The translations under genes were made by a program, and so were the position numbers. A stretch of DNA of 64,000 bases. Source: Arthrobacter sp. Soil736 (GTDB taxonomy: Bacteria; Actinomycetota; Actinomycetes; Actinomycetales; Micrococcaceae). The stretch is from the NCBI RefSeq assembly GCF_001428005.1, contig NZ_LMSB01000001.1, positions 387,555 through 451,554 of the forward strand, given 5' to 3'. The notes below the pieces were generated by a model. The model worked only from the letters and a program-made list of their open reading frames with translations, ran no database searches and was not told the DNA's origin. Each line of letters opens with the position of its first letter. Positions within the stretch are counted from its first letter, which is position 1. Below, one piece after another: positions 9,777 through 18,526 of the stretch.

Positions 9777-11288
9777 TCAGCGGACGAACGTGCGGAATCC
9801 GCCCCAGCCCTTCCCGATGGTCGAGGGTATGCCCCACCCTCCCTGGGCAAGCGGGAAGTACCGCACGGCGCCGTCATTGAAAAGGACAGTCAGCCCCCGT
9901 GTTCCTGCGCCCTGAAAGCTCGAGCTGGCCGTGATGGCGCGGGCACCCCAGCCGGTGCCGATCTGCGGGCGGGCTTCGCTGCGGAAGTTGCCCCTGCCGT
10001 CCTGGCGGTAGAGGCGCAGAACACCGTCCCGGCCCGGTGCCAACAGGTCCGGAATCCCGTTGTCGTCCCAGTCCGCAATGGTGAAGTTTGTCAGGGTGCC
10101 CCACCCGCTGCCCACGAGACGGCGGCCCGCCAGTCCCCGCCCGGCGGGGTTGTCATAGAGCCAGAGCTTGCCCGCGGCGTCGCGCGCCAGGACGCCGGGG
10201 TACCGGCGGGAGGTGTCCCACGTGCCGGCCGTGATGGCCATCTGCTGCCACCCGGCGGTTCCGGCCGTGAAGGCAGCGCCGAAGCCTCCTGTGGACCGGC
10301 CGGGGTGGACGGTCAGCGTGCCGTTGGGCCACTGGGCCAGCAGGTCCAGCGTGCCGTCCCGGTTCCAGTCCACCTTGGACACCGAGCGGGCAGTTCCCCA
10401 CCCCTTGCCGATCGGGGCGCGCTGGCCAAGGCCGCCGTTGCCGAGGGCCGGGTGGTTCCACAGCGTTCCGTCTGCGGCCACGCCCAGGGCATCTGAACTG
10501 CTGTGGACGGAGGAAAGGGACTTTCCTCCGGTGTCCGCAGGGCCCGTCCGTGAAGCTGATCGGAACACGTCGCCCACGGCGCCCATGACGATGCGGTCTC
10601 CCGGCCTGCTGGTCCGCAGGAACCTGGTCACCGTGGAGAGCGTGGTGGAGATGCAGCCTGCCGACGGGACGTTGCCGGCGTGGAGGAAGATGGCGTACGA
10701 GGCACCCTGGACCGTGGAGGCATCCGGCAGGCGGTTGTAATTGATGACGGCGGCCTGCTCGTAATAGCCCTGGTTCATGTACGTCCACAGGTTCTCGTCC
10801 GCAGGCCCGCCGCGGCCGTCAAAGTACTGGTTGTAGGTGGCTCCGCGCTCGCCTCCCCACCGGGAGGACGGGTTGATGGCGCGGTACCTGAGCGCCGTGC
10901 CCGGATTCCGCCGGCCCAGGGCCTCTGTGACAGTGAACGATCCGGTAGGGGAGCGGTAAGTGTCCTCCCAGGCCTGGCCCGGTGCGGAGAACCCCCGGCT
11001 GCCCGCGAAGCCGGTGGTCTGCCATTCGGTACTGTAGCCGGCACCTGATTTCACGCAGCCCGTAATGACCACCCGCGTCTGGTTCCGGTCCGGGGCCGTG
11101 GCGAAGGTGACCCGCGTGGCCCCGTAGGTGTTGAACTGCACCTGTCCTGCCGAGAGCCGTGCGCAGGCGTTGTAGACCGGGGCGGCGGCGCCGGACGGAG
11201 GAACAGTCCCCAGAGCCAGCAGCACGACCAGGGTTAAAACCACCAGGGGCCGCAGTCCGGACGGACGGTTCAACGAAAATAGCCTCAA
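9777..11288 (-). CDS. Secreted L,D-transpeptidase-like protein with FG-GAP/VCBS repeats
   Basis: I take TTG at 11288 as the start (503 aa) because GGGGGG lies upstream and the protein then opens with a signal peptide (basic LNRPSGLR, then a Leu/Val-rich core ending PPSGAAA). Residues about 40-270 resemble the L,D-transpeptidase (YkuD-like) domain. The nucleophile region is FLHAGNVPSAGCIST, with the catalytic Cys in AGC; the usual His before Gly is Ala here, as in some actinobacterial relatives. The C-terminal half has FG-GAP/VCBS-like repeats with calcium-loop motifs DWNRDGTLDLL and DWDDNGIPDLL, which probably bind wall or surface polymer. It would act on peptidoglycan outside the membrane. 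The transferase activity is inferred from the fold motif only. Confidence 0.75.
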   Translation of the reverse strand: MRLFSLNRPSGLRPLVVLTLVVLLALGTVPPSGAAAPVYNACARLSAGQVQFNTYGATRVTFATAPDRNQTRVVITGCVKSGAGYSTEWQTTGFAGSRGFSAPGQAWEDTYRSPTGSFTVTEALGRRNPGTALRYRAINPSSRWGGERGATYNQYFDGRGGPADENLWTYMNQGYYEQAAVINYNRLPDASTVQGASYAIFLHAGNVPSAGCISTTLSTVTRFLRTSRPGDRIVMGAVGDVFRSASRTGPADTGGKSLSSVHSSSDALGVAADGTLWNHPALGNGGLGQRAPIGKGWGTARSVSKVDWNRDGTLDLLAQWPNGTLTVHPGRSTGGFGAAFTAGTAGWQQMAITAGTWDTSRRYPGVLARDAAGKLWLYDNPAGRGLAGRRLVGSGWGTLTNFTIADWDDNGIPDLLAPGRDGVLRLYRQDGRGNFRSEARPQIGTGWGARAITASSSFQGAGTRGLTVLFNDGAVRYFPLAQGGWGIPSTIGKGWGGFRTFVR

Positions 11289-11518
11289 TTTATCCCCCCA
11301 ATAAACGCGCAGCAGGGCCGCGCAGCCTGATCCGCCGCAGCGGATACCCCCTGTAGTAAACCACCCATACAGGTGGGTTCCCGCCTGGACAGGTGCCTTC
11401 CCCAAGGTTTTCAGAAGTCGACCGGCGCACGATGGCCTTGTTCCACTCCCGGATCGGTAGTTGTGCATGAAGTTGGTAGCCGCAGCCCATACGAACTACC
11501 AGGAACTTGGAGGAGGCC

Positions 11519-12193
11519 ATGGCAACACGAAGGGACGTGCTGAAGCTGAGCATGCTGGGCGGCGCTGTAGCCATTACCGGGATGAAGGAGGGCCCGGTCC
11601 TGAACGGTGTATCGGCGAGACGTGGTGCCGATGATGCCACCACTTCTACGCCGATCACCACCCCGAGCAAGCTGGCCGCGAAGAACACGCCGGTCCCGTA
11701 TACCGCCACGTTCCGCCGCCCTCCGGAACTTGTCCCGTTCTCCACGGGATTCGACGCTGACGGCCAGCCTTTCGCAAAGTACTCGCTGACCCAGAAACTG
11801 GGGCAGGCCCAGATCGCGCCGGGGCTGTCCACCACACTGGCCGGGTACAACGGGATCTTCCCCGGCCCCACCATCCGGGTTCCGCAAGGGACCCGCACCG
11901 CGGTCAGGATCAGCAATGCCCTCCCCGCGAAGGGACTCCTCTACACGGAGCCGTTCAACACCGTCACGCACCTTCATGGCTCGGCGTCGCTGCCGCAGTA
12001 CGACGGCTACGCGAACGACCGCACCGCCCCGGGGAAAGTGAAGAACTATAAGTACCCGAACTGGCAGGTGGCGCGGACGCTCTGGTACCACGACCACAAC
12101 CACATGCTCGCCGCCCAGGGCGTGTACTCAGGACTCGCCGCCACGTACGCGCTTTCCGACGCGCAAATAGACCACCCCCATACGGATGGCTGA
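11519..12193 (+). pseudogene. Multicopper oxidase, truncated after first cupredoxin domain
   Basis: The start at 11519 follows a strong GGAGGAGG. The 224-residue product begins with a twin-arginine signal (ATRRDVLKLSMLGGAVA) and the first cupredoxin domain of a CotA/FtsP-type multicopper oxidase. The first two copper motifs are present: THLHGSA and WYHDHNHM. Full-length relatives have about 450-600 residues. Here the homology stops at ALSDAQ, a nine-residue unrelated tail follows, and then a stop codon. The two C-terminal copper motifs (HPFHxH and HCHxxxHE) are absent, so a complete T1 and trinuclear centre cannot form. The next gene begins 76 bp later and is itself internally deleted. I regard this as a degraded gene; an assembly error is the alternative. 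Confidence 0.75.
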
Positions 12194-12269
12194 GGCCAAC
12201 CGACAAGTTCAATCAATCCGGTACGAAAATGCCGGCGCCGCTTAGCGGCGAGAGTGACAGGAGTAGGCA

Positions 12270-12914
12270 GTGAGGAGCGTATCCAACCCCACCATTCGCG
12301 ATGTTGCCGAAAGGGCGGGAGTCTCCTTGACCACGGTTTCTTACGTGCTGTCCGGCAGGAGCGGCGGCACAACCCGGATCAGCCAGCCCACCCAGGAACG
12401 CGTGCTGGCCGCCGTCGGGGATCTCGGCTACGTACCCAACCAGGCGGCCCGCGGAATGCGCCGCGGGCGGACGGACCTGGTGGCCATCGCCATCGGCGAT
12501 CTTGAGTGGCCGCCGGACCGCGCGCTGGCCACGGCGGCGGCTTCCATCCTTCCGCGCCACGGCTACCAGCCCGTCATTCTGCTGGGCCAGACCTGGCGGC
12601 AGTTCATGCTGTCCGGCGGTGCGGACGGCGTCATTGTGGGTGTGGCCCCGCATGCCGCCGCCGAGGACGGCACCATCACCGAACTCGCCAGGCGCGGCGT
12701 GGCGCAGGTGGTCATCTCGGAAACCATGCACGCCGAACAGGCCGTCGCACTGCTCATGGACCAGATGGAGGGAGGCGCGCCGCAGGACGCCGTGAGCCCG
12801 GCTCCTTGGAAGCGGCTCAGCGAAAACGTCCTGTTTGGCGGCGGTGTGCTGCACGTGCTTCACGAGGTGCTGTCCGCCGTCGACGTCTTTGCGCAGCAGC
12901 TCCCTGGCCTCTAG
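12270..12914 (+). CDS. LacI-family regulator lacking the middle of its ligand domain
   Basis: A 214-residue protein; LacI proteins are normally 330-350 residues. GTG at 12270 follows AGGAG. The DNA-binding domain is intact (TIRDVAERAGVSLTTVSYVLSG, hinge VPNQAARGM). The first part of the ligand domain is recognisable up to RRGVAQVVISETM. It then jumps directly to a segment that resembles the extreme C-terminus of LacI proteins (EQAVALLMDQMEGGAP). About 120-130 residues in between are missing, with the frame kept, so DNA binding may persist without normal effector sensing or tetramer geometry. It lies upstream of the sulfonate-type ABC operon and downstream of a truncated oxidase gene, in what looks like an eroding segment. 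A naturally short variant is the alternative. Confidence 0.7.
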   Translation: MRSVSNPTIRDVAERAGVSLTTVSYVLSGRSGGTTRISQPTQERVLAAVGDLGYVPNQAARGMRRGRTDLVAIAIGDLEWPPDRALATAAASILPRHGYQPVILLGQTWRQFMLSGGADGVIVGVAPHAAAEDGTITELARRGVAQVVISETMHAEQAVALLMDQMEGGAPQDAVSPAPWKRLSENVLFGGGVLHVLHEVLSAVDVFAQQLPGL

Positions 12915-13265
12915 GAACCGGACGAGGGCGGCCGCGTAACAATCGGACCTGCTCCGTGCCCTTTTCCGGCTGAAGGGGAGGCGCCGCCGGGCTGCCGCTG
13001 CTGTCATTGTCCGTAGCCGTCCGAAACATCAGCCTGCCTTCGCGCCCGTAGCGGGCGCAATGCGTCATCCGATGGCGCCGGAAGACGCCCGCCATTACTC
13101 AGTGTTTCCTCGCGAGTCTCGTCGCGTCGTGGAACCAACTTTCCCAGCCGGCGCCGGGAGATTACGCCGCATTGCCCCTCATGACCGCGCCCTTCAGGCG
13201 GTGATCCATCTCTGCTCTCATGGTGGACACACCGCATTCAACGACCTGCTGAAGGGAAGCACAGC
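12915..13265. other. 351-bp intergenic region
   Basis: No gene is supported here. I see a perfect 7-bp hairpin GCGCCCG-TAG-CGGGCGC at 13042-13058 with no T-run, and otherwise nothing resembling a known riboswitch. The promoter of the ABC/monooxygenase operon should lie in the right half; AGGGAAGC precedes the start at 13266. Confidence 0.5.
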
Positions 13266-14174
13266 ATGACCTCCGGTACCGGCCCCACCCCGAAAATCAG
13301 CCTCCAGAACATCACGAAGAAGTTCACCGTCCGGCCCACCAGGGAGAACCCAGAAGGCTCCGTCCTGACAGCCCTCGACGGCATCTCCCTGGACGTCTCC
13401 ACCGGTGAGTTCATCACGCTCGTCGGGCCCAGCGGCTCCGGTAAAACCACGCTCCTCGACCTGCTGGCCGGGCTGACGAAGCCGGACGCCGGCAAAGTCC
13501 TGGTGGACGGCAGGGAAGTCACCGGACCGGGCCGGGACCGCGCCGTCGTCTTCCAGCAGTACGCGCTGTTCCCCTGGCGAACCGCGGCGGCGAACGTCTC
13601 CTTCGGCCTCGAAGGAGCCGGCAGCGACGGGAAACGCTTCAACCGCAAGGAGCGCGCCGAGAAGGCGCGCGAATACCTCGAACTCGTGGGCCTCGGCGGC
13701 TTCGAGGACCGGTACCCGCATGAGCTGTCCGGCGGGATGAAGCAGCGCGTCGCCATAGCCCGCAGCCTCGCCTACGAACCGGACGTCCTGCTGATGGACG
13801 AGCCGTTCGCGGCCCTGGATGCCCAGACCCGCGAGCAGCTCCAGGAGGAACTGCTGCGCATCTGGGCCGCCACCGGGAAGACCATCATCTTCATCACCCA
13901 CGGCATTGACGAAGCCGTGTACCTGGGCCAGCGCGTGGCGGTGCTCAGTTCCCGGCCCGGCCGGCTCAAGCAGATCGTGGACATCGATCTGGGCGACCGG
14001 TCCGGGGACGAGGACGTCCGCTCGAACGCGGCATTCGTGGAACACCGGCACAAGGTCTGGTCGCTCCTTCACGACGAGGTGCGGCGGGCCCAGGAAGCCG
14101 GGCACGCCAAGATCCAGCCGGACGGCTCGGCACCCGATGAAGCAAGGAACATCCCCACCGGAAAGGCAGCCTGA
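13266..14174 (+). CDS. Sulfonate/nitrate/taurine-type ABC transporter ATP-binding protein
   Basis: A 302-residue ATPase of the SsuB/TauB/NrtD family. Walker A is GPSGSGKTT, the Q-loop is FQQYALFPWRTA, the signature is LSGGMKQRVAIARSLA, Walker B is DVLLMDEPFAALDAQT and the H-loop is FITHGIDEA. Its stop overlaps the start of the permease gene by one base. The operon continues with a flavin monooxygenase and an FMN reductase, an arrangement typical of sulfonate or organosulfur uptake and desulfonation. No substrate-binding protein is encoded next to it, which is unusual. The substrate class is inferred from family and context. Confidence 0.88.
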   Translation: MTSGTGPTPKISLQNITKKFTVRPTRENPEGSVLTALDGISLDVSTGEFITLVGPSGSGKTTLLDLLAGLTKPDAGKVLVDGREVTGPGRDRAVVFQQYALFPWRTAAANVSFGLEGAGSDGKRFNRKERAEKAREYLELVGLGGFEDRYPHELSGGMKQRVAIARSLAYEPDVLLMDEPFAALDAQTREQLQEELLRIWAATGKTIIFITHGIDEAVYLGQRVAVLSSRPGRLKQIVDIDLGDRSGDEDVRSNAAFVEHRHKVWSLLHDEVRRAQEAGHAKIQPDGSAPDEARNIPTGKAA

Positions 14175-15097
14175 TGAGCACGCCAACACTAGCCAAAGAC
14201 ACGAACACCCTGGACGGTTCTGCGACGGGCCGTTCCGCAACGGACGGTCCTGCGACGGCCGCCGCGACTCAGGCGCCTCTTGCCGGCATCGCCGGGCCGT
14301 CACGGTTCCGCCTGGCTGCCTTGACGGCGGGGCGCGCCGTCTGGGGCGCGGGAGCCATCCTGCTGTTCCTGCTGCTGTGGGAACTGGGCCCGACGTACCT
14401 CGCGCCGGCGTCAACACGCGTCTTCCTTCCGCCCCTGCACGTGGTGCTTCAGGCGCTGGGAACCCTCATTGAGAACGGCCAGCTGCAGAACCACCTGGCG
14501 GCCAGCCTGACCCGCTCGGCCAGCGGCTTCGGCATCGCCGTGGTGGCCGCCGTCGCCCTCGGCCTGCTGGTGGCGTGGTACCGGGCCCTGGACCGCTTCC
14601 TGAACCCGCTCCTGGAGGTGTTCCGGAACACGGCGGCGCTCGCACTGCTTCCGGTTTTCACGCTGCTCCTGGGCATCGGGGAAACATCCAAGATCAGCAT
14701 CGTGGCCTACGCCGCATTCTTCCCCGTCCTGCTGAACACCATCGCCGGCGTCCGGACCGTCGACCCGCTGCTGATCCGGGCCGCCCGCTCGCTGGGGCTG
14801 TCAAACTTCCAGCTGTTCCAGAAGGTCATCCTGCCCTCCGCCGTGCCCACCATCTTCACGGGCATCAGGATGGCGGGGACATCCTCCATCCTGGTCCTGA
14901 TTGCCGCGGAAATGGTGGGAGCCAAGGCCGGCCTGGGCTATCTGATCGTCAATTCACAGATGAGCTTCCTGATCCCGGACATGTACGCGGGCATCCTGAC
15001 CGTTTCGCTGCTGGGCCTGCTGGTCAACTACCTGCTGGTCGCCGCCGAACGCCATTTCTCCCGCTGGCGGACCGCCGTCGGATCACAGGCCGCCTGA
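14174..15097 (+). CDS. Sulfonate/nitrate/taurine-type ABC transporter permease
   Basis: A 307-residue permease of the SsuC/TauC family. After a 45-residue polar N-terminus there are about six membrane segments, beginning WGAGAILLFLLLWELGPTYL. The coupling loop reads DPLLIRAARSLGLSNFQLFQKV, matching the family EAA motif, and the pre-terminal segment GLGYLIVNSQMSF is also characteristic. The start codon overlaps the ATPase stop (ATGA). It pairs with the ATPase upstream. Confidence 0.9.
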   Translation: MSTPTLAKDTNTLDGSATGRSATDGPATAAATQAPLAGIAGPSRFRLAALTAGRAVWGAGAILLFLLLWELGPTYLAPASTRVFLPPLHVVLQALGTLIENGQLQNHLAASLTRSASGFGIAVVAAVALGLLVAWYRALDRFLNPLLEVFRNTAALALLPVFTLLLGIGETSKISIVAYAAFFPVLLNTIAGVRTVDPLLIRAARSLGLSNFQLFQKVILPSAVPTIFTGIRMAGTSSILVLIAAEMVGAKAGLGYLIVNSQMSFLIPDMYAGILTVSLLGLLVNYLLVAAERHFSRWRTAVGSQAA

Positions 15098-15136
15098 GCG
15101 GCGCCCCATTACCGCCCCCGAACACCAAGGAACGTC

Positions 15137-16606
15137 ATGCCAGAACGCACACAAACCACGCCCGCAGCGGCCGGCGGCGAACGCCAACTGCACCTGAACG
15201 CCTTCCTCATGAGCACCGGACACCACGAGGCGTCGTGGCGGCTGCCCGAAAGCGACAGCTTTGCGGGGACCCAGGTGGCACATTTCCAGCGGCTCGCCCG
15301 CACGGCTGAACGCGGAACCTTCGATTCGATCTTCTTCGCGGACTCGCCGGTGCTGCACGGCGACGTGCGCCAGCGCCCCTACGGCACGCTGGAACCCACG
15401 CTCCTGCTGAGCGCCATCGCCGCCGTCACCAAACGGATCGGGCTGATCGCCACGGCGTCCACCACCTACAACGATCCCTACAACCTGGCCCGGCGCTTCG
15501 CCTCGCTGGACCACATCAGCGGCGGCAGGGCGGGCTGGAACGTGGTGACCACCGCGGGCGAAGCCGCGGCGCGGAACTTCTCGCTGGATGACCAGCCCGC
15601 CCACTCGCGCCGCTACGAGCGGGCCGCCGAGTTCCTTGACGCCTCGCGGAAGCTCTGGGACAGCTGGGAGGACGACGCCCCGGTGGGGGACAAAGGCGCC
15701 GGCGTCTGGGCGGACAGTTCCCGGGTCCACGCCGTCAACCACACGGGCCGGTACTTCCGGATCCAGGGGCCGCTGGACGTGCCGCGGCCGCCGCAGGGCC
15801 ACCCGGTGATAGTGCAGGCCGGCTCCTCCGAGGACGGCAAGGACTTCGCCGCCCGTTACGCCGAAGCCGTGTTCACCGCGCAGCAGACGCTCGCGGACGC
15901 CCAGCGGTTCTATGGCGACCTGAAGCGGAGGACTGCCGCCGTCGGACGGAACCCGGACCACATCAAGATCCTGCCCGGCATTGTTCCGATCATCGGCTCC
16001 ACCGAGCAGGAAGCCCGACGCCTGGAACGCGAACTCGATGAGCTGATCCACCCGGAACACGCGCGGAAGCAGCTGGCGGGCATCCTGAGGGTTTCGCCCG
16101 AGTCGCTCCCGCTGGACGCACAGCTGCCGGAGGACCTCCCGTCGGAGGACGAGATCGAGGGCGCCAAGAGCAGGTACACGCTGATCGTGGACCTCGCCCG
16201 GCGGGAGCGGCTCACCGTCCGCCAGCTCATCGGCAGGCTGGGCGGCGGCCGCGGCCACCGCACCTTCTCCGGCACCCCGGAGCAGGTGGCGGACGCGATC
16301 CAGGGCTGGTTCGAGAAGGGCGCGGCGGACGGGTTCAACATCATGCCCCCCGTGCTTCCCTCGGGCCTCGACGCGTTCGTGGACCACGTCATCCCGATCC
16401 TGCGGGCCCGGGGACTGTTCCGGCGCGAATACACGGGCAGCACCCTGCGGGAGCACTACGGACTGCACCGGCCCGCCAGCGTTTTCGCCGCGGCCGGCCC
16501 GGCCGGCAGCTCCGGCTCGGCCCGCACCTCGGGACCCACCGGACCCGCCGCGCGCACCGAGCCCGCCGCGCCGACGAAAAGAGAATTCGTCGTTTCTGAA
16601 CCGTGA
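15137..16606 (+). CDS. FMN-dependent monooxygenase, NtaA/SnaA/DszA family
   Basis: A 489-residue bacterial-luciferase-like flavin monooxygenase. Family features are LNAFLMSTGHHEASWR near the N-terminus, SIFFADSP, FASLDHISGGRAGWNVVTT and GHPVIVQAGSSEDGK. Enzymes of this group (nitrilotriacetate, pristinamycin IIA and dibenzothiophene-sulfone monooxygenases) use FMNH2 supplied by a separate reductase, and the next gene encodes such a reductase. The genes 40 bp upstream encode a sulfonate-type transporter, so a C-S or C-N bond-cleaving role on an imported organosulfur compound is likely. The last 40 residues are Ala/Pro/Gly-rich and probably disordered. The exact substrate is unknown. Confidence 0.88.
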   Translation: MPERTQTTPAAAGGERQLHLNAFLMSTGHHEASWRLPESDSFAGTQVAHFQRLARTAERGTFDSIFFADSPVLHGDVRQRPYGTLEPTLLLSAIAAVTKRIGLIATASTTYNDPYNLARRFASLDHISGGRAGWNVVTTAGEAAARNFSLDDQPAHSRRYERAAEFLDASRKLWDSWEDDAPVGDKGAGVWADSSRVHAVNHTGRYFRIQGPLDVPRPPQGHPVIVQAGSSEDGKDFAARYAEAVFTAQQTLADAQRFYGDLKRRTAAVGRNPDHIKILPGIVPIIGSTEQEARRLERELDELIHPEHARKQLAGILRVSPESLPLDAQLPEDLPSEDEIEGAKSRYTLIVDLARRERLTVRQLIGRLGGGRGHRTFSGTPEQVADAIQGWFEKGAADGFNIMPPVLPSGLDAFVDHVIPILRARGLFRREYTGSTLREHYGLHRPASVFAAAGPAGSSGSARTSGPTGPAARTEPAAPTKREFVVSEP

Positions 16607-16704
16607 TTTAGGCCCGCCCGCCGCAGCCTTCCGGGGAAGAACGGGCGGTGTCCGGTTGTTAATACATAGTGGCAAAGCAAAGGTCGCGCCGAGGGAGGCC
16701 CGAC

Positions 16705-17310
16705 ATGACAAGGATTGCGATCGTACTGGGAAGCACCCGGCCCGGCCGGCTCGGAAAGGCGGTGGCCGACTGGGTGCTGCAGCGTGCTGCCGAGCGCACC
16801 GACGCCCAGTTCGAGCTCCTCGACGTCGCCGACTTTGACCTCCCGCTGCTGGATGAACCATTGCCGCCGTCGCTGGGCATGCACGAGCAGGGTCACACCA
16901 GGGCCTGGGCGGAAGCGGTGACCGGCTTTGACGGCTACATCTTCGTGACGGGCGAGTACAACCACTCGGTTCCGGGCGCGCTCAAGAACGCACTGGATTA
17001 CCTCTACGCGGAATGGAACAACAAGGCGGCGGCCTTCGTCAGCTACGGCAGCGCGGGCGGCATCCGCGCCGTGGAGCACCTGCGCGGCGTGGCCGCAGAG
17101 CTGCAGATGGCCGATGTCCGTGCCCAGGTTGCACTGCCGCTGTCCACGGAATTCGAGCACTACAGGACGTTCACGCCCTCCGCCGCGGCGGAGAAGAATC
17201 TGGTCACCGTGTTCGATCAGGTCATTGCCTGGTCGGGGGCGCTGAAGGTGCTGCGCCCGCCGGCCGGAAAGAACACAGAGAACCGCGGTCATCTGGCGGC
17301 GTCCGCCTAA
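16705..17310 (+). CDS. NADPH-dependent FMN reductase
   Basis: A 201-residue flavodoxin-fold reductase. I chose ATG at 16705 because GAGGGAGG stands just before it and the family start, TRIAIVLGSTRPGRLGKAVA, follows directly. FMN-binding motifs are GSTRPGRLG and FVTGEYNHSVPGALKNALDY, the canonical signature of the SsuE/ArsH-like NADPH-dependent FMN reductases. It would supply FMNH2 to the monooxygenase encoded 99 bp upstream. It is the last gene of the operon and converges on the BASS transporter gene. Confidence 0.9.
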   Translation: MTRIAIVLGSTRPGRLGKAVADWVLQRAAERTDAQFELLDVADFDLPLLDEPLPPSLGMHEQGHTRAWAEAVTGFDGYIFVTGEYNHSVPGALKNALDYLYAEWNNKAAAFVSYGSAGGIRAVEHLRGVAAELQMADVRAQVALPLSTEFEHYRTFTPSAAAEKNLVTVFDQVIAWSGALKVLRPPAGKNTENRGHLAASA

Positions 17311-17344
17311 GACCCTCGTCGGCCGAACGCCCGGGCGGCTAGTC

Positions 17345-18370
17345 TTACGAGCCGCTCGGCGTGGAGTCCTGGAGGGGCCTCCGGGCCAGCCAGGCGGCCA
17401 CGACGGCACCGGAAATGTTGTGCCACAGCGAGAATACGGCGGACGGAAGCGCGGCCAGCGGCGTGAAGTGGGCGGTGGCGAGTGTCGCCGCCAGTCCGGA
17501 GTTCTGCATGCCTACCTCGAACGCCAGTGCCCGGCGGGCCTTGTCGTCCAGGCGGCCCAGCTTGCCGGCCAGGTACCCGAGCCCAAGGCCGAAGCCGTTG
17601 TGAAGCACAACCGCCAGGAACACGATGCCGCCTGCTGCCACGATCTTGCCGGCACTTCCCGCCACCACCACGGCGACGATGAGGGAGATAACGACGGCGG
17701 ATGCCCAGGGCAGCGCCGGGAGCGCCTTTGCGACGAGGTTCTTGAGGAACAGCCGCGCCATCAGCCCTGCAATGACGGGCACGAGGACGGTCTTGACGAT
17801 GTCCAGGACCATGGCGCCGGCGTCGATGCTCAGGAAGGATCCGGCGAGGAAGAGCACCAGAATGGGCGTGACGATCGGGGCGATCAGCGTTGACACGCTC
17901 GCCACGGCCACGGACAGGGCCACATCGCCCTTGGCCAGGAAGGCCATGACGTTGGAGGCGGTGCCGGACGGTGCGCAGCCCACCAGGATCAGGCCCACGG
18001 CCAGGGCCGGCTCAAGCTGGAGGATGGTGGCGATCAGCCATCCCGCCCCCGGCATGATCACGTAGTGGGCAACGATGCCCAAGACCACGGCCCAGGGCCT
18101 CCGGGCCACAGCAGCGAAATCGGGAGGCGTCAGCGTCAGCCCCATGCAGAACATGATGATGCCCAGCAGGTACGGAACGGCGGGGCCGAGGGGCTGGAAG
18201 GCGCCGGGGAGCAGGAATCCGGCCACGCCGGCAGCCAGCACCAGCAGCGGGAACACGGTCACGGCAATACGCGCGACCTTGGCCTCCGCCGCGAGGGCCG
18301 GGTTCAGGGGCACGACGCCGGCCGCCGTGGCCAACGGAGCAGTTTCGGGGGTCTTTGTTGCCTCAAGCAT
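17345..18370 (-). CDS. Bile acid:sodium symporter (BASS) family transporter
   Basis: A 341-residue membrane protein with about ten hydrophobic segments. Family motifs include LGIIMFCMGLTLTPPDFA, LVGCAPSGTASNVMAFLAKG (the conserved sodium/substrate crossover) and FEVGMQNSGLAATLA. BASS-family bacterial members move organic anions such as pantoate, pyruvate or keto acids with sodium; the substrate here is not evident. The gene stands alone on this strand, convergent with the FMN reductase and divergent from the diguanylate cyclase. Confidence 0.9.
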   Translation of the reverse strand: MLEATKTPETAPLATAAGVVPLNPALAAEAKVARIAVTVFPLLVLAAGVAGFLLPGAFQPLGPAVPYLLGIIMFCMGLTLTPPDFAAVARRPWAVVLGIVAHYVIMPGAGWLIATILQLEPALAVGLILVGCAPSGTASNVMAFLAKGDVALSVAVASVSTLIAPIVTPILVLFLAGSFLSIDAGAMVLDIVKTVLVPVIAGLMARLFLKNLVAKALPALPWASAVVISLIVAVVVAGSAGKIVAAGGIVFLAVVLHNGFGLGLGYLAGKLGRLDDKARRALAFEVGMQNSGLAATLATAHFTPLAALPSAVFSLWHNISGAVVAAWLARRPLQDSTPSGS

Positions 18371-18526
18371 TCAATAATGCTGGCACCGAAGAGCGGCCCC
18401 AAACCAATTCATGACTGATGTCAGACAAATGTGTCAGCCGCACAGAATAAGTCCGCGGCAGACCAATCGTTGGCGCAGTGCGGGTGCGATACTGGGTTGC
18501 ACTGGATCGCGGTGCAGGGGGCGGAA

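Noticed and set aside
11330..11390. Copper-sensor (CsoR-like) operator around CCACC-N6-GGTGG upstream of the oxidase
   Set aside because: Only a 5-bp inverted repeat; too weak without a copper regulator nearby.
12915..13265. SAM or other sulfur-related riboswitch before the sulfonate-type operon
   Set aside because: None of the conserved core blocks could be found; only a short hairpin.
15083..16861. 592-codon minus-strand open frame
   Set aside because: Antisense to the FMN monooxygenase; Arg/Gly-rich shadow composition.
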